The position numbers and the translations under genes were made by a program. Shown one piece after another: positions 23,623-33,338 of a DNA stretch of 64,000 nucleotides; the first letter of the stretch is position 1; each line of letters begins with the position of its first letter. Source of the DNA: Kocuria soli (GTDB lineage Bacteria; Actinomycetota; Actinomycetes; Actinomycetales; Micrococcaceae). Under the pieces are notes generated by a model that was given only the letters and a program-made list of their open reading frames with translations, did not search any database and was not told the origin of the DNA. The stretch lies in assembly GCF_003797835.1 (NCBI RefSeq), contig NZ_RKMF01000001.1:282157-346156 (forward strand), given 5' to 3'.

Positions 23623-26600
23623 GTGACCGACCCCCACACCGAACGCCCGCGCACCCCGGCGTTGTCCTACGAACTCTTCCCGCCGAGGAGCGAGGCCAGC
23701 CGGGAGTCGCTGCTGGCCACCCTCGACGAGCTGGCCCCCACGGCCCCGGACCACGTGTCCGTGACCACGGGCGCCGATGCCCTACGACGACGACGGTCGT
23801 TGTCACTGCTGCACCACCTGGTCCACGAGACCCCGTTCCGACCCCTGGCCCACGTGCTCTGCGTGGGCCCCACGGAGGCCGAACTGACCGCCCTGATCAG
23901 TGATCTCCTGGACGTGGGGGTGCGCGGCATCCTGGCGTTGCGCGGTGACCGACCGGCGGGCGTCACGGAGGCCCGCGAGGACGAGTTGCCCTTCGCCCGT
24001 CACCTGGTGGACCTGATCCGCAGGGTCGAACGCGACAGCGCCCACCGACTGTGCGGCGGGCGGGTGTCCGTGGGTGTGGCGGCATACCCCGTCAAGCACC
24101 CCGAGTCCACGAGCGTGAGTCAGGACCTGGAGGTCCTGTTGGCCAAACAGCGCGCGGGTGCCGACTTCGCGATCACCCAGGTCTACCCGCAGGCGGAGGA
24201 CTACGAGAAGTTCGTGGCTCGCGCCCGCAAGTCCGGTGTGGAACTGCCGATCGTCCCCGGAATCCTGCCCGTGACGGGCCTGCGCCGTTACCTCACCGTG
24301 TGCCGGATGGCCGGCGTGGACCCGGATCCTCGGCTGGCCCACGAGCTCGAGACCGCCGGATCGGACCGCCTACGGCATCAGGCCGGTGTGAAGGCTGCGG
24401 TCCGCCTGGCTCGCACAGCCCTGGACGCGGGCGCCCCGGGCCTGCACCTCTACACCTTCAACGAACACCATGCCGCCTTGGACGTCCTGGAGCAGCTGGA
24501 TCTGCCCCGGCCCGTCCCGCCCACGACCGACGACATCACCCAGCCCCTTCCACTGACACCCGAACCGACCGCTGTACCGAACCCTGAACCGACCCGCACG
24601 AACCGCGAGGAGACCACCGTGACCAGCCCCAACCAGCCCAACACCGCGCAGTACGCCTCCGACCAGTCCGCCCCGGCGAAGGACGCGGCCGCGTTCCCCG
24701 CCGCAACGATCCTCGGCTACCCGCGCCTGGGCCCCCGGCGCGAGCTCAAGTCCGCACTCGAGTCCTACTGGGCGGGGCGCTCCACCGCCGCGGACCTGGA
24801 CCGGTCGGCCACTGAACTGCGCGACTCCACCGTCGCCCACATCACGGAACGGGGCCTGGAGGGTGACAGTGCGGTTCCGGCGGGTCACGCGCTCTACGAC
24901 CAGGTCCTGGACACCCTGGTGGCCGTGGGCGCGGTGCCCGAACGATTCAGCGACCTGCGCGTCGGCCAGGGACCTGCCGCCGGATCCGTTGACCGCGACG
25001 GGTCCTTCGTCCTGGCCCGCGGGGACGCCGCCCGCCAGCCGCTGGAGATGACCAAGTGGTTCGACACCAACTACCACTACCTGGTCCCGGAGATCGGGCC
25101 CACGACCACGTTCACCGCCACCCCCTACGAACTGATCGACGCGGTGACCCGGGCTGCGGCCGACGGACGCACACTCCGCCCGAGCATCGTGGGTCCGGTG
25201 ACCTTCCTGGCCCTGGCCAAGGACGACGGCACCTCGCCCACCCCGGTCCGTCCGCTCGACCGGCTGGAGGACCTGCTCCCCGTCTACGCCGACATCCTGG
25301 CCGCTCTCCGCACCGCGGGGGCGCAGTGGGTCCAGATCGAGGAACCCGCCCTGGTCGCCGACTTCGCGCACGTCACCGGCAACGAGTTGCGTGACGCCGT
25401 CGAACGCGCCGCCGGGTACCTGGCGGAGCTGGACGACCGGCCGAAGATCCTGGTGACCACCCCGTACGGCGACGCCGGGGATCTGCTTGCCCCGCTGGTC
25501 GCCTCCGGCGTGGAGGCCGTGCACGTGGACCTGGTCCGCGGGGGGCTTTCGGCCGAGCAGGTCGCCCTGTTCACGGGTGAGGGCGCGCCGACCCTGGTCG
25601 CGGGCGTCGTGAACGGTCGCAACATCTGGCGCACGGACCTGGACGCGGTCCTGACCAGGCTCGAGTCGCTGCGATCCGCCGGGGCGACGGTCAGCGTGGC
25701 CACCTCGACGTCGTTGATCCACGTCCCGCACACGCTCGAGGGCGAGGACGACCTCGATCCCACGGTGCGCAGCTGGCTGGCCTTCGCCGACGAGAAGATC
25801 ACCGAGGTCGTGACCCTGGCCCGCGGGCTGGCCGAAGGGCGGGAGGCGATCGCCACCGCGTTGGAGGAATCGGCAGCTGCCCTCACCTCACGCGTGACAG
25901 CGCCGGGGGTGGTCGATCCGGGCGTGCGCGAACGTGCGGCCCGACAGACTCCCGCCGACACCCGGCAAACACCGGCACACGTCCGGAGGGAGGCCCAGTC
26001 CCGGCGACGGTTCGGCTCCGCCCAGCTGCCACCGCTGCCGACCACGACCATCGGTTCCTTCCCGCAGACCGGGGAGGTCCGGAAGGCCAGGGCGGACTTC
26101 CGACTGGGACGGATCGACCGGGAACAGTACGAACAGTTCCTGCGCGCGGAGATCACGCGGGTGGTTGAGCTGCAGGAGGACCTGGGCCTGGACGTCCTGG
26201 TTCACGGCGAGCCCGAACGCAACGACATGGTGCAGTACTTCGCCGAGAACTTCGACGGTTTCGCGGTCACGAGCAACGGCTGGGTCCAGTCCTACGGATC
26301 CCGCGCCACACGCCCGTCGATCCTGTGGGGCGACGTCTCACGGGCCGGTGAAGGACTGGAGGGCGATGCCTTCACGGTGCCGTGGATCGAGTTCGCCCAA
26401 TCCCTGACCCAGCACCCGGTCAAGGGCATGCTCACGGGCCCCGTGACCATCCTGGCGTGGTCCTTCGTGCGGGAGGACCAGCCCCTGGGGCACACCGCGG
26501 ACCAGGTGGCGTTGGCCCTGCGGGACGAGATCGCCGACCTGGAGGCCGCCGGCATCGGCATCATCCAGGTCGACGAACCGGCCCTGCGCGAACTCCTGCC

Positions 26601-27084
26601 GCTGCGCCGGGTCGACCGCACCGCCTACCTGGACTGGGCCGTGGACGCCTTCCGGCGAGCCACCGCCGGTGCCGCTGACGACACCCAGATCCACACCCAC
26701 CTGTGCTACTCGGAGTTCGGTGACGTGATCGAAGGCGTGGACGCCCTGGACGCGGACGTGACCTCGATCGAAGCCGCCCGCTCACGCATGGAAGTCCTGG
26801 CCGACGTGCGCTCGGTCGGCTTCTCCCGCGGACTGGGCCCCGGCGTGTGGGACATCCACTCCCCGCGGGTCCCATCCGTGGACGAGATCGAGTCCCTGTT
26901 GATCAGCGCCCTCGAGTACGTGGACGCGGACCTGCTGTGGGCCAACCCGGACTGCGGCCTCAAGACCCGCGGCTACCGCGAGACCGAGGAGAGCCTGCGC
27001 AACCTGGTGGCGGCCACGGCAAGGGTGCGCGAGCGCCTCAGGGGTGCACGGCTGAATTCAGGACTGGAGCTGCTCGGCCGCTGA
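23623..27084 (+). CDS. metE: Fused methylenetetrahydrofolate reductase and cobalamin-independent methionine synthase
   Basis: One open frame of 1153 codons. Residues 1 to about 305 are MetF ([37 protein letters not shown]), which makes 5-methyltetrahydrofolate. A Pro/Thr-rich linker follows. From residue 361 ([16 protein letters not shown]) the rest is full-length MetE, which passes the methyl to homocysteine. MetE zinc ligands are visible in [11 protein letters not shown] and [11 protein letters not shown]. The GTG at 23623 has GGAAGGAG upstream. Inside the linker a GAGGAG and GTG at 24619 (residue 333) form a plausible internal start for separate MetE. A SAM riboswitch precedes it. Confidence 0.93.
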   Translation: MTDPHTERPRTPALSYELFPPRSEASRESLLATLDELAPTAPDHVSVTTGADALRRRRSLSLLHHLVHETPFRPLAHVLCVGPTEAELTALISDLLDVGVRGILALRGDRPAGVTEAREDELPFARHLVDLIRRVERDSAHRLCGGRVSVGVAAYPVKHPESTSVSQDLEVLLAKQRAGADFAITQVYPQAEDYEKFVARARKSGVELPIVPGILPVTGLRRYLTVCRMAGVDPDPRLAHELETAGSDRLRHQAGVKAAVRLARTALDAGAPGLHLYTFNEHHAALDVLEQLDLPRPVPPTTDDITQPLPLTPEPTAVPNPEPTRTNREETTVTSPNQPNTAQYASDQSAPAKDAAAFPAATILGYPRLGPRRELKSALESYWAGRSTAADLDRSATELRDSTVAHITERGLEGDSAVPAGHALYDQVLDTLVAVGAVPERFSDLRVGQGPAAGSVDRDGSFVLARGDAARQPLEMTKWFDTNYHYLVPEIGPTTTFTATPYELIDAVTRAAADGRTLRPSIVGPVTFLALAKDDGTSPTPVRPLDRLEDLLPVYADILAALRTAGAQWVQIEEPALVADFAHVTGNELRDAVERAAGYLAELDDRPKILVTTPYGDAGDLLAPLVASGVEAVHVDLVRGGLSAEQVALFTGEGAPTLVAGVVNGRNIWRTDLDAVLTRLESLRSAGATVSVATSTSLIHVPHTLEGEDDLDPTVRSWLAFADEKITEVVTLARGLAEGREAIATALEESAAALTSRVTAPGVVDPGVRERAARQTPADTRQTPAHVRREAQSRRRFGSAQLPPLPTTTIGSFPQTGEVRKARADFRLGRIDREQYEQFLRAEITRVVELQEDLGLDVLVHGEPERNDMVQYFAENFDGFAVTSNGWVQSYGSRATRPSILWGDVSRAGEGLEGDAFTVPWIEFAQSLTQHPVKGMLTGPVTILAWSFVREDQPLGHTADQVALALRDEIADLEAAGIGIIQVDEPALRELLPLRRVDRTAYLDWAVDAFRRATAGAADDTQIHTHLCYSEFGDVIEGVDALDADVTSIEAARSRMEVLADVRSVGFSRGLGPGVWDIHSPRVPSVDEIESLLISALEYVDADLLWANPDCGLKTRGYRETEESLRNLVAATARVRERLRGARLNSGLELLGR

Positions 27085-27477
27085 GGGATCGGAGTCGTTG
27101 AGGAACTTCTGGATGCGCTCGGCCTCGTCCAGCTCGCCGATGGCGGCTGCGGCCTGGCCGAGCGCGGCCAGGGCCCGAAGGAACCCACGGTTCGGCTCGT
27201 GCGAGAACGGCACGGGTCCGTGCCCCTTCCAGCCGTTGCGACGCAGGGCGTCGAGCCCGCGGTGGTAACCGACCCGCGCGTAGGCGTAGCCCTCCAGGGT
27301 GCGCCCGTCGGTCAGTGCCTCCTCGGCCAGGATCGCCCAGGGCAGCTGCTCCTTGGGGAAGGCACGGGCCAGGTCCTCGGCCTCGTCCCCGGCGTCGAAC
27401 CGGGCGACCAGTTCCGGGTTCTCCTCGAGCAACGTGGGGTCGGGTTCTCCCAGGAGGTTCTTTCCGAGCTGGCTCAT
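27058..27477 (-). CDS. DUF3151 protein
   Basis: A 139-residue actinobacterial protein of unknown function. Recognisable segments are NLLGEPDPTLLEENPELVA, PWAILAEEAL and YAYARVGYHRGLDALRRNGW. The fold looks all-helical and TPR-like. ATG start with GGAAGGA upstream. Its last 27 bases overlap the end of metE on the other strand. Confidence 0.9.
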   Translation of the reverse strand: MSQLGKNLLGEPDPTLLEENPELVARFDAGDEAEDLARAFPKEQLPWAILAEEALTDGRTLEGYAYARVGYHRGLDALRRNGWKGHGPVPFSHEPNRGFLRALAALGQAAAAIGELDEAERIQKFLNDSDPSAAEQLQS

Positions 27478-27710
27478 GTTCGTCCTTCCGACGGGTGCCG
27501 TCCGGGACGGCGCGTTGTCCTGCTGTGTTTGCTTCCCGCCAGCCTAACGACGGCGTCGTCGGGAATCAGCCGACGGACAACGCACAGGGGGCGCCGACCG
27601 CGTGAAAGAAATCATGATTCGGCCGAGAAATCGACTCCTCCCAACCCATCGACTCGGCCCGTCCGTAACTAATACGCTGGCGCACGCACACCGCATGACG
27701 AAGGAGTTCC

Positions 27711-28961
27711 GTGCGCATTCTCAGCCGTTCGTCGGCACCGGCAGTACCCGACGACGACGATTCGTTGATCCGCCCCTGGCACCAGGGCGCGATCACCCCG
27801 CCGCGCCTCTTGCTGGCCCTCAAGGCCGCGACCGCCTGCACCATCGCGTGGGTCGTGGCTCCGTACATGCCAGGGGTCGTGGCCGAGTACCCGTTCTACG
27901 CCCCGCTGGGCGCTCTCTCCGTCATGTACCCCACGTTGCTGGGTTCGATGCGCACGGGCTTGCAGACGATCATCGGTCTGGCGTTGGGCATGGCCCTCGC
28001 GTTGATCGTCCTGGTGACGGATCTGAACACGATCATCACGTTGTTCATCGTGATCGCACTGGGCACCATCCTGGCGGGGGTGCGCAAACTGGGGGTGGGC
28101 GCCGACTACATCCCCATGACGGCATTGTTCGTCCTGGTGATCGGCGGTCCGAACGCCGACGCGTACTCGATGGGCTACCTGGTGCAGATGACCACGGGCG
28201 CCCTGATCGGACTGGCGGTGCACCTGTTGGTGGCACCACCGGTGGACATCCGTTCGGCGTCGCTCGAGCTCGGCCGCGCGGAGAAGCTGCTCATGCACTA
28301 CCTGCGCGACGTGGCCACGGAGGTCCGCGCGCCGGGTTCGACCACGCGCCGGGACTGGCTCGAGATCAACCAGCAGCTCGCGCAGATGACCATGGAGGTG
28401 CGCGGGATCGTCCAGGAGCAGGCCACGGCCATGAAGGGCAACCCGCGCATGCTCCTGCCGAACAGCAAGAACCAGGACCCCGGGCTGGCCCGCCTGCTGC
28501 GCGTGGAACACGTCGCGTTCTACATGCGCAACCTCACGGACGTGCTGCGTCGGCTCTTCGCCACGGATGGTTCGCACATGGTGGTGCCCGCGGAGGTGTC
28601 CAAGGAGCTCGAACGCGCCCTGCGCGCCGTCGCCGAAGTCATGCGCGTGGCCTGGCGAGTGGACACGGCCTCACTCACCGCGTTGACCACCGCACTCACG
28701 ATCGTCCCGTTGAACCTCGACGACGAGGAGAAGGACGAGGTCGCCATACTGGCCAAGCGCGCCCGTTCGCGGATCGCTGATCTCTCCGACCAGCTGGAGA
28801 ACCTGGAGATGCGCAACACCTGGGACCACTGGTGGCTGGTCGCCGTGAGCACTGACCTGGAACGCATCCTCCAGACCGTCACCACCCACGGCGCCTCCAA
28901 CCCGCCACCGCCGGCCAGACGGACGAAGGTCAGGGCACTGCCCCTCCCCATCCGGCGCTGA
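27711..28961 (+). CDS. FUSC-type (aromatic acid exporter-like) membrane protein
   Basis: A 416-residue protein. The N-terminal half has about six transmembrane helices, starting with LLLALKAATACTIAWVVAPY and FYAPLGALSVMYPTLLGS. A long helical cytoplasmic region follows from about residue 185. This is the layout of the FUSC/DUF939 group related to AaeB. The substrate is unknown. GTG start with GAAGGAG upstream. Stands alone. Confidence 0.85.
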   Translation: MRILSRSSAPAVPDDDDSLIRPWHQGAITPPRLLLALKAATACTIAWVVAPYMPGVVAEYPFYAPLGALSVMYPTLLGSMRTGLQTIIGLALGMALALIVLVTDLNTIITLFIVIALGTILAGVRKLGVGADYIPMTALFVLVIGGPNADAYSMGYLVQMTTGALIGLAVHLLVAPPVDIRSASLELGRAEKLLMHYLRDVATEVRAPGSTTRRDWLEINQQLAQMTMEVRGIVQEQATAMKGNPRMLLPNSKNQDPGLARLLRVEHVAFYMRNLTDVLRRLFATDGSHMVVPAEVSKELERALRAVAEVMRVAWRVDTASLTALTTALTIVPLNLDDEEKDEVAILAKRARSRIADLSDQLENLEMRNTWDHWWLVAVSTDLERILQTVTTHGASNPPPPARRTKVRALPLPIRR

Positions 28962-29017
28962 CTCCTCGGGTACTCGGGCTAGGCTTCATTGCACTGCCCG
29001 CCCCCAGGAGGCCCCCC

Positions 29018-30412
29018 TTGACCACGTACCGTTCACCCTTCCCTGGCCTCGACGCGCCCGCGTCCGGCCCGGGCGGTGCACCGGAGGGACTCAAGCCCAT
29101 CTGGATCGAGCACCCGGATCTGGAAGCCATGGGCCGCAGAGGCTTCCGGCGCTTCCGCAACGAATTCGACCGGGAACCCGAGGGGATCTGGATGGCCCCG
29201 GGCCGCGCGAACCTCAACGGCGAGCACATCGACTTCCTGGGCGGCCGTTGCCTCCCCATGGCGCTGCCCTACGGGACGCTGGTGGCCGCGGCGCCGCGAA
29301 CGGACGGGCTGCTGCGGATGCGCACGCTGGAGCCCACCCTGGATTCAGGGATCGTGGAGGTCCCGGTCGATTCGATCGTACCCGGTACACCGGAAGGGTG
29401 GACCGGGTACGTGGCCGGGGCCCTCTGGGCGCTGCGCATTGCCGCCGAGAGTCATCCGGAGCTCGCCGTTCCCGAGAACTTCGGTGCAGATCTGCTGATC
29501 CGCTCCACTTTGCCCGTGGGAGGTGGGCTGTCCTCCTCCGCCGCGCTCGAATGCGCGGCCATCCTGGCTTTCGTGGGCATGATCACGGGACCCCGGGACC
29601 TGGACGACGACACCCGGGCCGTCCTGGCCCACGCGTGCATGATGGCCGAGGTCCAGGTGGTCGGGGCGGCCACGGGTGGGCTGGACCAGACCGCCAGTCT
29701 GCGCTCCCTGCCCGGCCACGTCCTCTCCCTGGACTGCCGGGACTTCTCAATCACCCACCACCCGATCGCGCCCCTGGTCGAAGGTCATCGTCTGGTCGGC
29801 GTGGACACCAGCACCCCGCACTGGCTGGGCGGCGACGACTTCAGTTCCCGCCGCAAGGACGCCGAGGCCGCGGCCCGCTTCCTCGGTGCCGAAAGGCTGC
29901 GGGACCTTCTGCCCGAATCCCCGGACGCGGAGGACGTGGAGGCGGTGCTCGCACGTTGGGACGCCGCCGACCCCCGCCCCGCGGACCTCGACGGGCGCGA
30001 CGTGGCGGGCTGCCGCCGTCGTCTGCGGCACGCCCTGACCGAGATGCTGCGTTCCGAGCGGATCGACGCCCTGCTGCGCCACGGGGCACCGGACTCGGTC
30101 CCGGGTGGGGCTCCGGGGGAACTCGGACGCATCCTCACCGAGGGCCACGCCTCGATGCGCGACGACGCCGAAGCCTCCTTCGCCACCGCGGATCTGATCG
30201 TGGAAACGGCCCTGGCGCACTCGGCGGCCGGCGCCCGCCTGATCGGTGGTGGCTTCGGCGGCTCGGTCCTGGCCCTGCTCCCGATGAACAAGGTCGACGC
30301 CGTCGTGCAGGCCGTGGACCGGGCGGTCCTGGCGGAGGGCCTGCCCCGGCCCCGGTTCCTGTGCATCGAGGCCAGCGCCCCCGGTGCCCAGCTCTGCCGC
30401 AACTGCGACTGA
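29018..30412 (+). CDS. Galactokinase-like GHMP-family kinase
   Basis: A 464-residue sugar kinase. It shows a divergent galactokinase signature (PGRANLNGEHIDFLGG, with Asn where Ile is usual), the GHMP ATP loop LPVGGGLSSSAALECA, the ATGGLDQTASLRS segment and the C-terminal GGGFGGSVLALLP. It starts with TTG after AGGAGG. It lies upstream of the inositol regulator, which has its own promoter, so it may not belong to the iol regulon. Galactose or a related sugar is the default substrate; the altered signature leaves this open. Confidence 0.82.
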   Translation: MTTYRSPFPGLDAPASGPGGAPEGLKPIWIEHPDLEAMGRRGFRRFRNEFDREPEGIWMAPGRANLNGEHIDFLGGRCLPMALPYGTLVAAAPRTDGLLRMRTLEPTLDSGIVEVPVDSIVPGTPEGWTGYVAGALWALRIAAESHPELAVPENFGADLLIRSTLPVGGGLSSSAALECAAILAFVGMITGPRDLDDDTRAVLAHACMMAEVQVVGAATGGLDQTASLRSLPGHVLSLDCRDFSITHHPIAPLVEGHRLVGVDTSTPHWLGGDDFSSRRKDAEAAARFLGAERLRDLLPESPDAEDVEAVLARWDAADPRPADLDGRDVAGCRRRLRHALTEMLRSERIDALLRHGAPDSVPGGAPGELGRILTEGHASMRDDAEASFATADLIVETALAHSAAGARLIGGGFGGSVLALLPMNKVDAVVQAVDRAVLAEGLPRPRFLCIEASAPGAQLCRNCD

Positions 30413-30449
30413 CGTTCCGACCGGGCTCGGTGCCCTAAGACTGAGAACC

Positions 30450-30467
30450 GGGGGAAACACCTCCCCC
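30450..30467 (+). terminator. Weak hairpin after the GHMP kinase
   Basis: GGGGGA and TCCCCC pair around six bases, followed by a pyrimidine-rich run. It separates the kinase gene from the promoter of the GntR regulator. Confidence 0.4.
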
Positions 30468-30481
30468 CTTCCCCTACCGTA

Positions 30482-30495
30482 TTTGTCATGACAAA
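30482..30495. promoter_or_regulatory. Putative IolR operator at the regulator gene
   Basis: A perfect palindrome TTTGTCATGACAAA, 29 bases upstream of the GntR gene. Its core TGTCATGACA fits the consensus I recall for Corynebacterium IolR (KGWCHTRACA). Similar sites precede iolE and iolG. A second overlapping dyad (TGTCAT and ATGACA, spaced by 6) extends to 30501. Confidence 0.72.
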
Positions 30496-30523
30496 ATGAC
30501 ATAGATCACCCGAAGGAGCTCTC

Positions 30524-31261
30524 ATGGCCACTGACGTACAGGTAGCGCTGGACCGGTCATCCCCGGTCCCGCTGTACCACCAGGTGGCGACCGCATTCGA
30601 GACAGCCATCCGGGACGGTTCGCTGCCGCCCGGGACGCGCCTGGACAATGAGATCGACCTGGCCAAACGTTTCAACCTGTCCCGGCCCACCATGCGTCAG
30701 GCCCTGGACCAGCTCGTCCAGGCGGGGCTCGTGGTTCGCCGCCGCGGGATCGGCACCCAAGTCGTCGAACCGCCCGTCCGACGGCCGCTTCAGCTGTCGT
30801 CCCTCTACGACGACCTGATCGAGCAGGGCTCCACGCCGACCACCGAGATCCTCGAGCTGACGCCGGTCGCCGCCGACCAGGACCGTGCGGAGTTGCTCAG
30901 CATCAAGGAAGGCACCCCGCTGCAGCACCTGCGTCGCGTGCGGTCCATCGACGGCACTCCCCTGGCGATCATGGAGAACTGGGTTCCGACCGACGTCCTG
31001 GAACTGGACCGGGCGCAACTGGGCGACCACGGTCTCTACGACCTCATGCGCGGCGCCGGTATCGACTTCCGACTGGCGCACCAGCGCATGGGCGCCACCG
31101 TGGCAGACAAGGAACAGGCCGCTCTGCTGGACGTCGACCCCGGCGCGCCGCTGGTGCAGATGGAGCGCGTTGCGCGGGATTCCAGCGGACGGGCCGTCGA
31201 CGGCGGCCACCACCTGTACCGCGCCGACCTCTACTCCTTCGAGATGACGCTCGTGAAATGA
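30524..31261 (+). CDS. iolR: GntR-family (HutC/UTRA) regulator, probable IolR
   Basis: A 245-residue repressor. The winged helix-turn-helix is at residues 15-80 (PLYHQVATAFETAIRDGSLP and LSRPTMRQALDQLVQAGLV). The C-terminal UTRA ligand domain follows (LYDDLIEQG, LQHLRRVRSIDGTPLAIMEN). It is directly upstream of iolB, 25 bases away, and is preceded by a palindrome that recurs at other iol promoters. Autoregulation and control of the whole inositol locus are likely; the inducer is not determinable. Confidence 0.85.
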   Translation: MATDVQVALDRSSPVPLYHQVATAFETAIRDGSLPPGTRLDNEIDLAKRFNLSRPTMRQALDQLVQAGLVVRRRGIGTQVVEPPVRRPLQLSSLYDDLIEQGSTPTTEILELTPVAADQDRAELLSIKEGTPLQHLRRVRSIDGTPLAIMENWVPTDVLELDRAQLGDHGLYDLMRGAGIDFRLAHQRMGATVADKEQAALLDVDPGAPLVQMERVARDSSGRAVDGGHHLYRADLYSFEMTLVK

Positions 31262-31286
31262 CCTCCTCCCCGTGCAAAGGAGCACC

Positions 31287-32240
31287 ATGACCACCGCAGC
31301 TTCCAACTGGTTCCACCCGGCGGGCTCCACCGCCCACGACGACTGGTGGCTCGACCTGGGCACCCCCGACTCCCGCGTCCAGGCTCCGGGCTGGACGCAC
31401 ACCGGGCTCCGGGTGGCCGAACTCGCTCCGGGCGCTTCCGTGGACCTGCCCGCGCAGAACGAGGAACGCATCGTGGTTCCGTTGTCGGGTTCCTTCACGG
31501 TCACGGTCGGGGCACAGAACGACGTCGACACCAACGACGACGCGGGCGAAGTCCGCTACGAGCTGGCCGGGCGGCCCTCGGTCTTCGCGGGCCCCACGGA
31601 CGTGCTCTACACGGGAATCAACCGCGGGTGCACCATTTCCTCGGCCTCCGGTGGCCGAGTGGCCGTGGCCTCCGCTCCCGCGAAGCACGACTACCCCGCC
31701 CGCCACGTGCTGCCCGAGGACGTGCCCGTGGAATTGCGCGGAGCCGGCCAGTGCTCCCGGCAGGTCCACAACTTCGGCAACCCGGCCATCCTGGAGGCCG
31801 ATCGCTTCATCGTGTGCGAGGTCCTCACCCCGGCCGGCAACTGGTCCTCCTACCCTCCGCACAAGCACGACGAGGAGAAGGAAGGCGAGACCGCACTCGA
31901 GGAGATCTACTACTTCGAGATGCAGACCGCCAAGGACATGCCGGTCCCGACAGCCGAGGAAGGCGGCCCGGACGCCATGGGCTACCAGCGCGTCTACGCC
32001 TCCGACGACCGCGAGATCGACGTGACGGCGGAAGTCCGAACGGGCGACGTCGTGCTGGTTCCCTACGGCTGGCACGGACCGGCCATGACGCCCCCCGGCC
32101 ACGACATGTACTACCTGAACGTCATGGCGGGCCCCGGCCCCGTCCGGGAGTGGCTCATCAGCGACGACCCCCACCACGGGTGGATCCGTCGGACCTGGGA
32201 GCAGGCCGAGATCGACTCGCGTCTACCCTTCACCGGCTGA
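31287..32240 (+). CDS. iolB: 5-deoxy-glucuronate isomerase IolB
   Basis: A 317-residue bicupin enzyme that converts 5-deoxy-D-glucuronate to 2-deoxy-5-keto-D-gluconate in inositol breakdown. The metal-binding cupin motif SSYPPHKHDEEKEG is diagnostic, as are YYFEM and VPYGWHGPAMTPPGHDMYYL. ATG at 31287 with AAAGGAG upstream. Likely co-transcribed with the regulator and the next two genes. Confidence 0.95.
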   Translation: MTTAASNWFHPAGSTAHDDWWLDLGTPDSRVQAPGWTHTGLRVAELAPGASVDLPAQNEERIVVPLSGSFTVTVGAQNDVDTNDDAGEVRYELAGRPSVFAGPTDVLYTGINRGCTISSASGGRVAVASAPAKHDYPARHVLPEDVPVELRGAGQCSRQVHNFGNPAILEADRFIVCEVLTPAGNWSSYPPHKHDEEKEGETALEEIYYFEMQTAKDMPVPTAEEGGPDAMGYQRVYASDDREIDVTAEVRTGDVVLVPYGWHGPAMTPPGHDMYYLNVMAGPGPVREWLISDDPHHGWIRRTWEQAEIDSRLPFTG

Positions 32241-32298
32241 CTCCTGCCACCCACCCCTACGCTCGGCAGGCAACGGAGCCTGTCAGAAAGGTGGAGTC

Positions 32299-33324
32299 GT
32301 GTCCACTGTCCTCGGGCTCATCGGCGTGGGGCGCATCGGCGCCATGCACGCCGCCAATCTGGTCGCCGTACGGGACGGCGACGACGAGCACCCACCGGTT
32401 GACCTCGACATCGCCCTGGCCGACGTGGCCGTGGACCGGGCGCAGGCCCTGGCAGAGGCGCTCGGCGTCCGGGCGGCCGATTCGGTGGACGAATTGTTCG
32501 ACGAGCGACCGGACGGTGTGCTGATCGCCGTCGGGACCGCGCAGCACGCCCCGCTGCTCCTTCGCGCGTTGGAGGCGGGGATCCCGGTGTTCTGCGAGAA
32601 ACCCGTGGCCTCGAGCGTGGCGGAGGCCCTACCGGTCCTGGAGGCCGCTGAACGTACGGGAGTCCCGGTGCACATCGGGCACCAACGCCGTCTGGACCCC
32701 GGACATCTGGAGGCCCGGCGTGCCTTCCTGGCCGGGGAACTCGGCTGGCTGCACACGTTTCGCGCCATCACGGCCGACCAGGCCCCACCGCCGGTGGCCT
32801 TCCTGGCGACCTCCGGTGGCCTGTTCCGGGACTGCTCGGTTCACGACTTCGACACCCTGCGCTGGATCACCGGACGGGAGATCGTGGAGGTGGATGCACG
32901 CGGCTCCAACAACGGCGATCCCGAGATCGGCCGGGTGGGCGACGTGGACACCGCCGTTGCCCTGGTCACCTTCGACGACGGGGTGGTGGGCACCGTGTCC
33001 GCCACCCGCTACAACGGGGCGGGACACGACGTCCGTCTGGAGTTGCAGGGCTCTGCCGGGACCGTCCAGGTCGGCCTGGACGAGCACTACGCGGGCCGCT
33101 CTGCCGAACCCGGGGTCACGTTCCCGACCGGCACCCCGTGGTTGACCTTCCACGAACGATTCGCGGAGGCCTACGTGGCCGAAATGCGCGCTTTCGTGGA
33201 GATGGTGCACGGCGAGCGCGAGTCCCCGTGCACTCCCGCGGACTCCGTGGCCGCGTCCAAGGTGGCCGATGCCGCCCAGGAATCCCTGATCACCGGAACC
33301 CCGGTCCGCGTGGACCTGGCCTGA
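32299..33324 (+). CDS. Gfo/Idh/MocA oxidoreductase, inositol dehydrogenase-like
   Basis: A 341-residue NAD(P)-dependent dehydrogenase. The Rossmann start is GLIGVGRIGAMHAANL, the catalytic Lys is in PVFCEKPVA, and the substrate-binding region is GGLFRDCSVHDFDTLRWITG with the conserved HDxD. It acts on a cyclitol or sugar; in this locus inositol or an isomer is likely. GTG start with AGAAAGGTGGA upstream. One of three such enzymes in the cluster. Confidence 0.88.
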   Translation: MSTVLGLIGVGRIGAMHAANLVAVRDGDDEHPPVDLDIALADVAVDRAQALAEALGVRAADSVDELFDERPDGVLIAVGTAQHAPLLLRALEAGIPVFCEKPVASSVAEALPVLEAAERTGVPVHIGHQRRLDPGHLEARRAFLAGELGWLHTFRAITADQAPPPVAFLATSGGLFRDCSVHDFDTLRWITGREIVEVDARGSNNGDPEIGRVGDVDTAVALVTFDDGVVGTVSATRYNGAGHDVRLELQGSAGTVQVGLDEHYAGRSAEPGVTFPTGTPWLTFHERFAEAYVAEMRAFVEMVHGERESPCTPADSVAASKVADAAQESLITGTPVRVDLA

Positions 33325-33338
33325 GGAAGGAGCACACC

